Positions 34,817-43,217 of a stretch of DNA of 64,000 bases are shown here, one piece after another (the first letter of the stretch is position 1; every line of letters starts with the position of its first letter). This stretch comes from Bacteroidales bacterium. GTDB lineage: Bacteria > Bacteroidota > Bacteroidia > Bacteroidales > F082. The stretch is from the NCBI GenBank assembly GCA_030690365.1, contig JAUYGX010000117.1, positions 1 to 64,000 of the forward strand, read 5' to 3'. Both the position numbers and the translations under genes were made by a program. The notes under the pieces are model-generated. The model did not search any database and was not told where the DNA came from. It saw only the letters and a program-made list of their open reading frames with translations.

Positions 34817-35182
34817 GAGCCGGGCTAAAGGGCAAATATAGATTATTCGGGATACGGTGTCCCACGTTTCATTCCTATGGCAGACAAGTGTAACACACGG
34901 ATGCGACGAGGGAGACGAGGAACGGTATACAAAAATATTCTGTATTGGTTTTGAGGATAGATTTTAAGGTGCAGCGCACCGCAATATTTATAGCCAATAG
35001 ATTATCAATAAATTAAAGGTGCGGAGCACCGTAATATTGATTTAAAAAAGGCAATGTTTTTTTATAATTAACCTATTATTGCCAGCGTTTTATGCCTATC
35101 GAAGTTAGGGAGCATGAAACGCAGACAAGACAAGATGGAAGAAGTTTTTAAATTATGATTTGGTGTTTGAGCCGGGCTAAAG
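34817..35182 (+). repeat. Paired GAGCCGGGCTAAAG elements
   Basis: GAGCCGGGCTAAAG occurs at 34817-34830 and again at 35169-35182, in the 1.1-kb gene-free stretch 34332-35439. This sequence resembles REP-like debris common in Bacteroidota intergenic DNA. No ORF with family features is present between the copies. Confidence 0.5.
34966..35041 (+). repeat. Two-copy 26-nt palindromic repeat, 50-bp period
   Basis: AAGGTGCAGCGCACCGCAAT at 34966 and AAGGTGCGGAGCACCGTAAT at 35016 begin two copies that differ at 4 of 26 positions. Each contains a hairpin GGTGC...GCACC. They look like REP or MITE units. Confidence 0.65.
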
Positions 35183-35241
35183 CCGCAGCTCAATGGATTG
35201 AAAAAATAGACTTTTCAAAATTAGGTGCTTCTTCCAACTTT

Positions 35242-35272
35242 CCCCGAAGGCTTTCGGGGAAGGCTTTCGGGG
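35242..35272. repeat. Small palindrome with tandem AAGGCTTTCGGGG
   Basis: CCCCGAAGGCTTTCGGGG (35242-35259) is a 7-bp-armed hairpin whose right half is repeated at 35260-35272. It may have been a terminator; no T run follows immediately. Confidence 0.5.
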
Positions 35273-35439
35273 TTTAACTTCACCTCTAGGTAATTTACCC
35301 AGAACCTTTCCGCAATCAACGCAATCTTTTTCGGTGGTATCACCGATTGACCCACATTTCTTTCTTCCGTATTCTTGTTGTGGTGATTCTCCTTTCAGAA
35401 TTGCCTCAGAACCAATGATTCACTAAAATTGAAATTAAT

Positions 35440-36237
35440 ATGAAGAAGATGAACCAATTGTTTGCTTTTATCCTTGTAATCTGTGCTTTAGGAGCCTCTG
35501 CACAAGAAAAAAGCAGTTTGTTTAGTTACGATTTTGGCGCCGACCTGATGAGCAAATATGTCTGGCGCGGAACACAGTATGGAGGAAGCTATCCCAGCAT
35601 CCAGCCTTTTGCTGAATTGGGTGTTGGCCCCGTAACCTTAGGTGCCTGGGGTGCTTATACCCTTGCAGGCCCTAATCCATATCAGGAATTCGACCTGTAT
35701 TTGTCGGCCAGCTTTGTGGACGAAATGTTCACCTTAACCCTCACCGATTACTATTTTCCCGATACCACGGATTATAAGTATTTTCAATACAACAACGACA
35801 AAACAGGGCATATCCTTGAAGGTTCATTAGCCTTTAACGGAACCGAAAAAGTGCCTGTTTCGCTGATGGTGGCCGTTAATTTTTATGGTGCCGATGCCCA
35901 AAAAATCAACGACGATACAAACAGCCCGGATTTTAATAAAAAGGATGGTATCCAGTACTCCACTTATATGGAGCTGGGTTATGCTTTCAAAATCAAAGAG
36001 ATGGAAATGAATGCCTTTGCAGGGATGACGATTAACAATCCAAAGGCTGCGAATGCGACAACCGAATATGTAGGTGAAACCGGATTTTATGGAACAAGCC
36101 CGGGAGTGGTGAATCTAGGACTAAAGGCGTCCAAATCGGTAAAAATCACCAATTCTTACTCCATGCCTTTATCCTGTGCCTTGATCGCAAACCCGCAGGC
36201 CGAGAAAGTATTTTTAGTGTTTGGAATTTCTTTTTAA
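35440..36237 (+). CDS. Outer-membrane porin-like protein upstream of amt
   Basis: 265 residues. Signal peptide MKKMNQLFAFILVICALGASAQ. The mature protein begins YDFGADLMSKYVWRGTQYGG, a start typical of the TorF/Gcw_chp-type outer-membrane proteins, and is a beta-barrel ending in VFLVFGISF with C-terminal Phe. It lies 15 bp upstream of the ammonium transporter gene, a pairing repeated in Bacteroidota. I infer a diffusion pore serving ammonium or amine uptake; this is untested. Confidence 0.8.
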   Translation: MKKMNQLFAFILVICALGASAQEKSSLFSYDFGADLMSKYVWRGTQYGGSYPSIQPFAELGVGPVTLGAWGAYTLAGPNPYQEFDLYLSASFVDEMFTLTLTDYYFPDTTDYKYFQYNNDKTGHILEGSLAFNGTEKVPVSLMVAVNFYGADAQKINDDTNSPDFNKKDGIQYSTYMELGYAFKIKEMEMNAFAGMTINNPKAANATTEYVGETGFYGTSPGVVNLGLKASKSVKITNSYSMPLSCALIANPQAEKVFLVFGISF

Positions 36238-36252
36238 TCTAATTTATAAAAC

Positions 36253-37470
36253 ATGTTTAATACAGGTACAACAACTTTTATGCTCATCAGCACCAGCCTG
36301 GTCATGCTGATGACTCCCGGGCTTGCCTTCTTCTACGGAGGTTTGGCCGGCAGGAAAAATATTCTGGGCATTATGATGCAAACATTTGTATCACTGGGAA
36401 TTACCACTGTTATGTGGATTGGCGTAGGTTATTCTCTATCGTTTAGCGGAGGCGAAGGGGGCATTATCGGAAATCTCGATCATGTCTTCTTGCGTGGGAT
36501 TGCCATTGATGCCGCTTTTGGTCAGGAAGGCCAGCAATTTCCAGAGTATATTTTTATTGCTTACCAGATGATGTTTGCCATTATTACCCCGGCCCTTATT
36601 ACCGGAGCATTTGTGAACAGGGTGAGTTTTAAAGGTTATTTAATCTTTTTGGTGTTGTGGCAATTGTTTGTCTACTATCCGTTTGTCCACATGATTTGGG
36701 GCGGTGGAATTATGGCCGAATGGGGCATTCTTGACTTTGCTGGTGGTATTGTGGTTCATGCGACAGCAGGTTTTGCAGCGCTGGCTTCTGTTATTTATGT
36801 GGGTAAACGCCAGGATAGGCAATCACCTCCAAACAGCATTCCTTTGGTAGCCATTGGTACCGGTTTGTTGTGGTTTGGCTGGTACGGCTTTAATGCCGGA
36901 AGCGAATTGGCAGTGGATAAGATTACCACACTGGCATTTTTAAATACCGACATTGCTGCTTCGTTTGCTGCAGTAACCTGGCTAATTGTTGAATGGGTTA
37001 AAACCGGAAAACCGAAATTTATTGGTTTGTTAACCGGCGCTGTGGCCGGATTGGCTACCGTAACGCCTGCCGCCGGATTTATCCCTGTATGGGCTGCCAT
37101 CATTATTGGGATTGCCTCAGGTATTGTATGTTATATTGCCGTTCACTACAAAAACAAATTCGGATGGGACGATGCGCTTGATGTATGGGGCGTTCACGGT
37201 ATGGGTGGCGTTACAGGTACCATCTTATTGGGCGTTTTTGCAAGTGAAGCCGTCAACGGGCAAAGTGGTTTGCTCGAAGGAAACAGTGCCTTTTTCTTTA
37301 AAGAGGTGATCGCTGTTGTGATTGGATCTGCTTACGCCTTCTTGTTTACCTACCTGATGTTGGTGGTCATCAACAAAATCACGAAAGTGAAGGTATCCGA
37401 AGAAGAAGAAGCCATGGGACTTGATTATTCACTGCATGGTGAAAACGCTTACGATTCGGGGGCGTTATAA
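36253..37470 (+). CDS. amt: Ammonium transporter
   Basis: 405 residues, inner membrane with 11 expected helices. Signatures include TPGLAFFYGGLAGRKN near the N-terminus, the twin pore histidines in FVHMIWGGGIMAEWG (helix 5) and DVWGVHGMGGVTGTILLG (helix 10), and DFAGGIVVHATAGFAAL. The C-terminal regulatory tail is LDYSLHGENAYDSGAL, as in GlnK-regulated members, though no glnK is nearby. It imports ammonium for the glutamine synthetase encoded about 1 kb away on the opposite strand. Confidence 0.95.
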   Translation: MFNTGTTTFMLISTSLVMLMTPGLAFFYGGLAGRKNILGIMMQTFVSLGITTVMWIGVGYSLSFSGGEGGIIGNLDHVFLRGIAIDAAFGQEGQQFPEYIFIAYQMMFAIITPALITGAFVNRVSFKGYLIFLVLWQLFVYYPFVHMIWGGGIMAEWGILDFAGGIVVHATAGFAALASVIYVGKRQDRQSPPNSIPLVAIGTGLLWFGWYGFNAGSELAVDKITTLAFLNTDIAASFAAVTWLIVEWVKTGKPKFIGLLTGAVAGLATVTPAAGFIPVWAAIIIGIASGIVCYIAVHYKNKFGWDDALDVWGVHGMGGVTGTILLGVFASEAVNGQSGLLEGNSAFFFKEVIAVVIGSAYAFLFTYLMLVVINKITKVKVSEEEEAMGLDYSLHGENAYDSGAL

Positions 37471-37482
37471 GATTAAAACCAA

Positions 37483-37530
37483 AAGGGCTGATTATTTGAA
37501 GTTTTCAAATAATCAGCCCTTAATTTTTTG
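37483..37530. terminator. Strong shared terminator between amt and HMG-CoA lyase
   Basis: An 18-bp perfect stem (AAGGGCTGATTATTTGAA with its complement at 37504-37521) closes on GTT, with a T-rich tail to 37530. The genes on either side converge on it. Confidence 0.9.
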
Positions 37531-37542
37531 TCCGGGAAAAGG

Positions 37543-38391
37543 CTAAACAGGCGACAAATCCCGGGCCTTATTTATCTCATTCAGGTTGAGTTCGTGGTGT
37601 ACTTTGTGCAAATCGCAAAATTCCAGAAGTGCTTCCAACGACAGGTTTCCAACCAGTTCTTTGCCGGTTTGCGGACAACCTCCCAATCCACCGATGACGG
37701 TATCAAACCTGCGGATGCCGGCACGGTAGGCGGCAGCCACCTTTTCGAGGCGTTTGTTGGATGTTGAATGCAAATGCAATCCAAACTCAGCATCTGGAAA
37801 CTCCTTGATCATCAGGCGGAAAACCTTTTCGATGACAAGCGGATCCACTTCTCCAAAAATATCCGAAAACGGAAAAACATTTAAATCCTTTTCCATCATC
37901 CTGTCGACCCATTCGTAGAGGATGTCCATACTCCACGGATCGCCATAGGCACTTCCAAAGGCCATGGAGAAAAAAACCACCAATTCTTTGTTGTGTTTCA
38001 GGCAAAGATTCTGCAACCCGTCAATGGTTTGATCGGCCTGTTTTAATGTACTCCGGATGTTTCGGCGTAAAAAGGTGGGGGAAGTGGAAAAAGGAAAAAA
38101 CAACTGATCCACCTGTTTAAAACCGCAGGCTATCTGCCCGCCCTTTTCGGTGGCTGTAAGCACGGCAATTTCGGAGGTCACTCCGCTCAGGTCAAGTTGG
38201 TTAAGTACCTCTGCAGTATCAGCCATTTGAGGAATCAACCTGGGGGATACAAAACTGCCCACTTCAACGGTTTGAAATCCGCACCTGAGCAATTGATTGA
38301 TATATTTAACCTTGTCGGCGGTTGGAATCACCAGGTCGTATGCCTGAAATCCGTCCCGGGGAGTTTCGATGATTTTAATGATGTTATCCAC
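37543..38391 (-). CDS. mvaB: Hydroxymethylglutaryl-CoA lyase
   Basis: 282 residues from a GTG at 38391, chosen because it gives the family N-terminus (VDNIIKIIETPRDGFQ) and overlaps the glutamine synthetase stop by 8 bp; a longer frame begins at TTG 38412. The TIM-barrel aldolase motifs are ETPRDGFQAYD, TVEVGSFVSP, DIFGEVDPL, GLHLHSTSNKR and TVIGGLGGCP, with the family active-site Cys in the last. It cleaves HMG-CoA to acetoacetate and acetyl-CoA in leucine breakdown. The family's ETPRDG start replaces the more common VGPRDG. Confidence 0.88.
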   Translation of the reverse strand: MDNIIKIIETPRDGFQAYDLVIPTADKVKYINQLLRCGFQTVEVGSFVSPRLIPQMADTAEVLNQLDLSGVTSEIAVLTATEKGGQIACGFKQVDQLFFPFSTSPTFLRRNIRSTLKQADQTIDGLQNLCLKHNKELVVFFSMAFGSAYGDPWSMDILYEWVDRMMEKDLNVFPFSDIFGEVDPLVIEKVFRLMIKEFPDAEFGLHLHSTSNKRLEKVAAAYRAGIRRFDTVIGGLGGCPQTGKELVGNLSLEALLEFCDLHKVHHELNLNEINKARDLSPV

Positions 38392-39886
38392 AATTAAAGT
38401 ATTGGTTAACAAGGGCCATCACCTTGTCTTCATCTTGCTGGATGCGTGTGATGAGGCCTTCGTCGTTAAATTTAGTAAGTTTAGTGATGATGTGGTCAAT
38501 TACCCTGTCGGGGAAAATATCTTCTGCAGTATAAAGATGTCTTTGTTCCTGCAGGTTTCTGGCGGATTGAGCGCAGGAAGAAGGCAACTGGGCCAGCTGT
38601 TCCTGTCGATTTTTGTTTTCTTCATCAAAAATATTGATGTCCACATAAGTGTCAGCGGCCACTTTAAGCGGATCGTCCAGTTCAAAACCATGGCGTGCAG
38701 CTACTGTGAGACCGGCCAATAACAGATACAGATCGGCCGATCCATCGGGACTGCGCAGCTCAACAGTTTGTTTGCCGCTCATGTCGATGATATTTCCCTT
38801 TTCCTGGGGGTTTACTTTGTGAATCATGTTGGAAGGTACGGCCCATCCAAGCGGAACACGCACGAGTACCGAGCGGTTGCGGTCGCCCCAACAGATGTTG
38901 GTGGGGGCTTCCTGGTGAGGTACCAGCCGGAAATAGGAGGTGGGGTTTTGGTTGCCAAAGGCGGTAAGTGATGGAGCCAGAACCATGTATCCTGCAATGG
39001 CAGTCTTGGCGATTTCGCTCAGCTTGCCATCTTTAATCATCATGTTTTTACCACCTTTCATCACACGGGTGTGAATGTGCAGGCCACTGCCGGCTTTGCC
39101 AACGGTAATCTTGGGGGCAAAGGTCACCATTACACCGTATTGTTCGGCCAGGGTGCGGATAATCCATTTGGCTTTCACCAGTTGGTCGGCAGCATCTTCT
39201 ACGTTGGTGGGCAGGAACTCAATTTCGTTTTGTTCGTACACCATTCCATTTTTGGTAAAATTACCCACTTCGGAATGTCCGTATTTGATCAGTCCGCCCG
39301 ATTCAGCAATCAGCTTCATGGCTTCGGTTCTGAAATCGCCCCATTTAGAGTAAGGCGATGATTCGTGATAACCCTTTTGATCATCGGTTTTAAACAGCCC
39401 ATCGTCTTCGCTGATGATGTAATATTCCAGTTCGCCCATGGTTTCGAACTCCATGCCCGTTTTCTGCTTAAAGCTGTCGTGGGCCTTTTTCAGGATGTTT
39501 TCCGGGGCACCGGCAAGGGGCTCACCATTGCGGTCGTAATAAGAACACATGATGTCGAGGGCCGGAATCTGTGAAAACGGATTGCGAAAGGCGGTTTTGT
39601 ACCTTGGAATCACGTACAAATCGCTGGAACCCGCTTCAACAAAGGGAAGCAGGCTGGAACCATCCACACGTTCACCGGCTGTAAGAATGTTGTCGAGGTG
39701 TTCGAGGCTGCCAATGATAAAGTTCAGTATTTTTAACCTTCCATCCCATCCAACATACCTGAAGTTGATCATTTCTATGTCGTTGTCAACGATGTATCTA
39801 ACCAGATCTTCTTTGGTAAGTTCATTGGCCGGCTTATTCAGATATTGTAATACCGGGTTGGGATTCATGGAAATATGGCTACTCAT
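38384..39886 (-). CDS. glnA: Glutamine synthetase, GSI type
   Basis: 500 residues from ATG 39886; longer starts would read through the promoter. The beta-grasp domain carries GERVDGSSLLPFVEAGSSD, the classic DGSS motif. The catalytic domain has EYYIISEDDG, KAGSGLHIHTRV with metal-binding His, YFRLVPHQEAPTNICWGDRN and the Arg-rich RNRSVLVRVPLGW. It condenses ammonia and glutamate using ATP. No adenylylation tyrosine motif was recognised. With amt and the porin-like protein it forms a nitrogen-acquisition neighbourhood. Confidence 0.93.
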   Translation of the reverse strand: MSSHISMNPNPVLQYLNKPANELTKEDLVRYIVDNDIEMINFRYVGWDGRLKILNFIIGSLEHLDNILTAGERVDGSSLLPFVEAGSSDLYVIPRYKTAFRNPFSQIPALDIMCSYYDRNGEPLAGAPENILKKAHDSFKQKTGMEFETMGELEYYIISEDDGLFKTDDQKGYHESSPYSKWGDFRTEAMKLIAESGGLIKYGHSEVGNFTKNGMVYEQNEIEFLPTNVEDAADQLVKAKWIIRTLAEQYGVMVTFAPKITVGKAGSGLHIHTRVMKGGKNMMIKDGKLSEIAKTAIAGYMVLAPSLTAFGNQNPTSYFRLVPHQEAPTNICWGDRNRSVLVRVPLGWAVPSNMIHKVNPQEKGNIIDMSGKQTVELRSPDGSADLYLLLAGLTVAARHGFELDDPLKVAADTYVDINIFDEENKNRQEQLAQLPSSCAQSARNLQEQRHLYTAEDIFPDRVIDHIITKLTKFNDEGLITRIQQDEDKVMALVNQYFNCG

Positions 39887-39906
39887 AATCAATAAAATTT
39901 GGGGGA

Positions 39907-39914
39907 CAAACTTA
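39907..39914 (-). promoter_or_regulatory. Promoter -7 element for glnA-mvaB
   Basis: TAAGTTTG on the minus strand, 21-28 bp before glnA ATG 39886. Confidence 0.45.
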
Positions 39915-39929
39915 GTAAACTTTAAACAA

Positions 39930-40300
39930 CTACACGGACACTCAAATGGAATTAACAATTGCTTGTAGCTAATTTATATAGTGTATAAAAAGGGGGAACA
40001 ATCCATTTGAGCGTTGGTATGTTCATAGTCGTGCCCTGGGTTAATATTCCTATCTTGACGCGCATAAGAAGAAAATGGTAATGGGAAAATGGATGCTTCG
40101 TGGGGAATAGAGATACCCAGTCATCTCGATATCAGCCTTAGGCTAATGAGAGATCCCCCAGGAATTGATAGCCTCCATTTTTACACCAACCTATTATAAA
40201 GCATACGAAACATTCATGCGCCAATGATAGGTATCTATTCGTGTCAGTAATCGTTGGGTTTAAGGATTGGCAATAATATGAATGCCTTTTGCCTTTGAGC
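39930..40300. other. Gene-free stretch between glnA and trhO
   Basis: No coding sequence or hairpin terminator stands out. A phrase around 40118-40160, CCAGTCATCTCGATATCAGC...GAGAGATCCCC, resembles a short interspersed motif frequent in Bacteroidota intergenic DNA. Otherwise I see nothing to annotate. Confidence 0.5.
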
Positions 40301-40303
40301 AAC

Positions 40304-40335
40304 TTGCCTTGATTCGTTATAAATCCCTATTTTTG
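40304..40335 (+). promoter_or_regulatory. trhO promoter (-33 TTG, -7 TATTTTTG)
   Basis: TTG at 40304-40306 and TATTTTTG at 40328-40335, 21 bp apart, 20 bp before the ATG. Confidence 0.5.
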
Positions 40336-40355
40336 CCGCCCTTACTAAAATTGCT

Positions 40356-41387
40356 ATGACACCACTACATAACCGCGTTAATAAGGAAATCCTTAAACAA
40401 CGCCTGGCGGACGAACCATTTAACCGCACAACACTCTCTTTTTATCGGTATGTGATTATCGATCAGCCACAAGCTTTCCGCGATGAGCTATATACCCAGC
40501 TTGATGAGTTGAACTGCTTTGGCAGGATTTACGTGGCCCGTGAAGGTATCAACGCCCAGATGAGTGTTCCAACGGAAAATCTAAAGCCGTTTCTGGAGCT
40601 TCTTGAAAAGAATGAATACCTGAAAAATATGCCCATCAAATATGCCGTTGAAGATGACGGGAAGTCCTTTTACAAGCTTATCGTCCGGCTCAAAAACAGG
40701 ATTTTAGCTGATGGGCTCGATGACAATGCCTACGATGTAACCAATGTAGGCAAGCACCTGACAGCTTTGGAATTTCATGAACTGGCCGCCAAAGAAGAAA
40801 CCCTGGTCATCGACATGCGCAACCACTATGAGAGTGAAATCGGCCATTTCGAAAATGCCGTTTGTCCGGAGGCCGATACTTTCCGCGAAGAGATACAGAT
40901 GGTTACGGAGGAGTTTAAGGACCAGAAAGACCGGAAAATCCTGCTTTATTGTACGGGAGGAATCCGGTGTGAAAAAGCAAGTGCTTATTTCAAACATTTG
41001 GGTTTCAGGGATGTGAACCAGTTGCACGGAGGTGTGATTGAATATGCACAACAAATCAAAAAAGCAGGATTGCAGTCGCGTTACATAGGCAAAAACTTTG
41101 TGTTCGACAACCGCATGTGTGAAAGTATTGATCACCGGGTGGTGGGAAAATGCCACCAGTGTGGTGCTCCGGCCGATACCCACATTAATTGCGCCAACGA
41201 TGCCTGTCATTTGTTGTTTATTCAATGTGCTGCGTGTGCCGAAAAATACGACCATTGTTGCAGTGTTGAATGTCAGGAGTTTATTGAGCTACCCGTAGAA
41301 ACCCAGCGCGTTCTGCGCAAGGAGATGGTGTTTAATGGCACCATCAACGGGTATAAGGGGTTGCGTGAAAGGTTAAGTGCAATTTAA
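40356..41387 (+). CDS. trhO: tRNA uridine-34 hydroxylase (rhodanese family, YceA)
   Basis: 343 residues. An N-terminal acylphosphatase-like domain (about 25-120; GRIYVAREGINAQMSVP) precedes a rhodanese domain (about 145-245) whose active Cys is in LLYCTGGIRCEKASAYF. The C-terminal tail is Cys-rich (GKCHQCGAPADTHINCANDA; IQCAACAEKYDHCCSVEC), a probable zinc-binding region typical of the family. It makes 5-hydroxyuridine at wobble position 34 of tRNA using oxygen. Monocistronic with its own promoter. Confidence 0.93.
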   Translation: MTPLHNRVNKEILKQRLADEPFNRTTLSFYRYVIIDQPQAFRDELYTQLDELNCFGRIYVAREGINAQMSVPTENLKPFLELLEKNEYLKNMPIKYAVEDDGKSFYKLIVRLKNRILADGLDDNAYDVTNVGKHLTALEFHELAAKEETLVIDMRNHYESEIGHFENAVCPEADTFREEIQMVTEEFKDQKDRKILLYCTGGIRCEKASAYFKHLGFRDVNQLHGGVIEYAQQIKKAGLQSRYIGKNFVFDNRMCESIDHRVVGKCHQCGAPADTHINCANDACHLLFIQCAACAEKYDHCCSVECQEFIELPVETQRVLRKEMVFNGTINGYKGLRERLSAI

Positions 41388-41402
41388 TCAGAACACAGTA
41401 AA

Positions 41403-41651
41403 CCCCTCTGCGCCATTGCGACTTTGCGGTAAAAAAAAACCATAGAGACACAGAGGACACAGAGAAAAAAGAACATTAACTTTCTTGAACAATTACCCCT
41501 CTGCGTCTTTGCGCCTTTGCGGTAAAAAAAAACCATAGAGACACAAAGGACACAAAGAAAAATGAACATTAACTTTCTTCAACAATTACCCTCTGCGCCT
41601 TTGCGCCTTTGCGCCTTTGCGGTAAAAAAACCATAGAGACACAGAGAAAAT
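41403..41651. repeat. Three-copy 93-bp tandem repeat
   Basis: Units begin at 41403, 41496 and 41589 with an exact 93-bp period. Each starts CCCTCTGCG(C/T)C, continues TTTGCGGTAAAAAAA, then CCATAGAGACACAGAGGACA and ends GAACATTAACTTTCTT(G/C)AAC. The third has an extra CGCCTTTG slippage and stops early. This CTCTGCG...CACAGAG type is scattered in many Bacteroidota genomes and is non-coding. Confidence 0.88.
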
Positions 41652-41749
41652 CACATATTCAATATCCCGTTAACCGATTCCATTTCTCCATTCACCGAAC
41701 AAGCACCTCCATTGGCCTAAATGCAATTTACACAGGCCCGTTTTCGTGG

Positions 41750-41757
41750 TAGTTTTG
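41750..41757 (+). promoter_or_regulatory. Promoter -7 element of the first YIxDIPF gene
   Basis: TAGTTTTG lies 36 bp before the ATG. It sits within a region (41669-41792) conserved almost base for base upstream of the paralogue at 46968, including CACCGAACAAGCACCTCCAT and CATAAACACAGAAACTATAA, so the whole regulatory region was duplicated with the gene. Confidence 0.6.
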
Positions 41758-41792
41758 CTTCATAAACACAGAAACTATAAAAGTTAAACGTC

Positions 41793-42122
41793 ATGAAAAC
41801 TCTACTCAAATACACCTTCGCTCTCGCACTGCTCGCCTTCACTTTCAATGCAAATGCCATCGCTCCCGTAATCTCACCTGTACTCGCCGAAGAAGCCTAT
41901 ATCGATGATATTCCTTTTAGTACCCAACATGTTTTCGATAGCATTCTGGACCTGAGCCTCACCGACACCTACGATTTATCAGAGGAAGACTATATTCAGG
42001 ACATCCCATTTAATACAGCAGAAATTGCTTCTGAAAATATGGATGCCACCTCCTTCAATCTGGAAGAAGAATCCTACATCAACGACATCCCGTTTTCAAC
42101 CGAACTGTATGCAAAACAATAA
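41793..42122 (+). CDS. Small secreted protein with three YI(D/N/Q)DIPF(S/N)T motifs, copy A
   Basis: 109 residues. Signal peptide MKTLLKYTFALALLAFTFNA, probably cleaved after ANA (residue 22). The mature part, about 87 residues, is acidic and carries the nonamer motif three times: YIDDIPFST (36-44), YIQDIPFNT (67-75), YINDIPFST (95-103), each preceded by Glu-Glu and spaced 31 and 28 residues apart. No cysteine is present. It has its own promoter and terminator. A paralogue (46968) lies 5.2 kb away across an ABC/M1 gene pair. I know of no characterised family. The repeats could be binding motifs, or repeated peptide units released by proteolysis; both are speculation. Confidence 0.8.
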   Translation: MKTLLKYTFALALLAFTFNANAIAPVISPVLAEEAYIDDIPFSTQHVFDSILDLSLTDTYDLSEEDYIQDIPFNTAEIASENMDATSFNLEEESYINDIPFSTELYAKQ

Positions 42123-42154
42123 ACGCAACACTCAATATAGCTCCTATAGCCGGC

Positions 42155-42190
42155 AAAGTCACCCCAAAAAGTGGCTTTCGTTGTTTTAGG
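42155..42190 (+). terminator. Terminator of copy A
   Basis: AAAGTCAC pairs with GTGGCTTT (one wobble) around CCCAAAAA-type loop, followed by CGTTGTTTT. It is the duplicated counterpart of the terminator at 47336. Confidence 0.55.
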
Positions 42191-42316
42191 CAAAATAGAA
42201 CTTAACAAGTTAACGAACCCTCAAAGCTGACATCCAATTCAAAAAAAATACATCTTTGTAACAAACCTGTTTTTCAATCGTCAAATCATCTTATACAAAA
42301 ATCAAAATCATCCAAC

Positions 42317-43201
42317 ATGAATAAATTAATCATCCACAACCTCTCAAAAACGTATTCAAACGGCGTAGTAGCCCTCGATCAGGTGAGTTTGGAAATAGAA
42401 AATGGTATGTTCGGTCTGCTGGGGCCTAATGGTGCCGGAAAATCGTCGCTGATGCGGACACTTGCAACCCTACAGGAAGCCGATAGCGGCACCGCCATGC
42501 TGGACGATATTGATGTGTTAAATCAACCCGGGGAGGTACGCAAAGTGTTGGGTTATCTCCCACAGGAGTTTGGCGTTTATCCCAAAATTACAGCATTGCA
42601 ACTGCTCGACCATCTGTCGATTTTAAAGGGCATCACCAATTCAAGGGAGCGAAAAGAACTGGTTCGTTATCTGTTGGACAAGGTAAACCTGTACGACAAA
42701 CGGAATAAAAGCGTGAAGGGTTTTTCGGGTGGGATGAAGCAACGCGTTGGAATTGCACAGGCGCTTATCGGAAATCCAAAACTCATCATCGCGGATGAGC
42801 CGACTGCCGGTCTGGATCCGGGTGAACGAAACCGGTTTTATAACCTGCTGGCCGATGTAGGCAAAGAGGTGATCGTCATCCTGTCGACCCACATTGTGGA
42901 CGATATCAGGGAGTTGTGCACCAAAATGGCCATCATGAACCTAGGCCGGATTGTGTACCACGGCACCCCTCAAAAGGCCATCGATGCGCTGAATGGAAAA
43001 GTGTATCAAAAGGTTGTTACGCGTGAAGAATTGCCCGATTATGCCCGCCATTATTCCATCATCTCCAACAAAATGGTGGGAGGACGACCACTGATTCATG
43101 TTTTTAGCGAATCGGATCCCGGTGCAGGTTTTGAACAGGTAAATCCAAACCTCGAAGATGTGTTCTTCTCGAAAATCAACACCTCCAACGTACTTGTTTA
43201 A
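42317..43201 (+). CDS. ABC transporter ATP-binding protein
   Basis: 294 residues. Walker A GLLGPNGAGKSSLMRTL (about 35-51), Q-loop GYLPQEFGVYPK, signature VKGFSGGMKQRVGIAQAL, Walker B LIIADEPTAGLDPGERN and the H-loop VILSTHIVDDI are all intact. The C-terminal 70 residues are an extension beyond the nucleotide-binding fold. The stop codon is 14 bp before the ATG of the permease/peptidase fusion, so the two form one complex. The family resembles ABC-2 exporters of the CcmA/NosF type. Confidence 0.93.
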   Translation: MNKLIIHNLSKTYSNGVVALDQVSLEIENGMFGLLGPNGAGKSSLMRTLATLQEADSGTAMLDDIDVLNQPGEVRKVLGYLPQEFGVYPKITALQLLDHLSILKGITNSRERKELVRYLLDKVNLYDKRNKSVKGFSGGMKQRVGIAQALIGNPKLIIADEPTAGLDPGERNRFYNLLADVGKEVIVILSTHIVDDIRELCTKMAIMNLGRIVYHGTPQKAIDALNGKVYQKVVTREELPDYARHYSIISNKMVGGRPLIHVFSESDPGAGFEQVNPNLEDVFFSKINTSNVLV

Positions 43202-43217
43202 CACCAAAACCCCGACT

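Noticed and set aside
41384-41569. Minus-strand frame within the 93-bp repeats giving repeated LCVSMVFF peptides
   Set aside because: The peptide repeats reflect the DNA tandem array; no start context and no conserved protein.
41403-41651. Possible CRISPR array because of regular spacing
   Set aside because: The whole 93-bp unit repeats, with no unique spacers, and only three copies are present; no cas genes.
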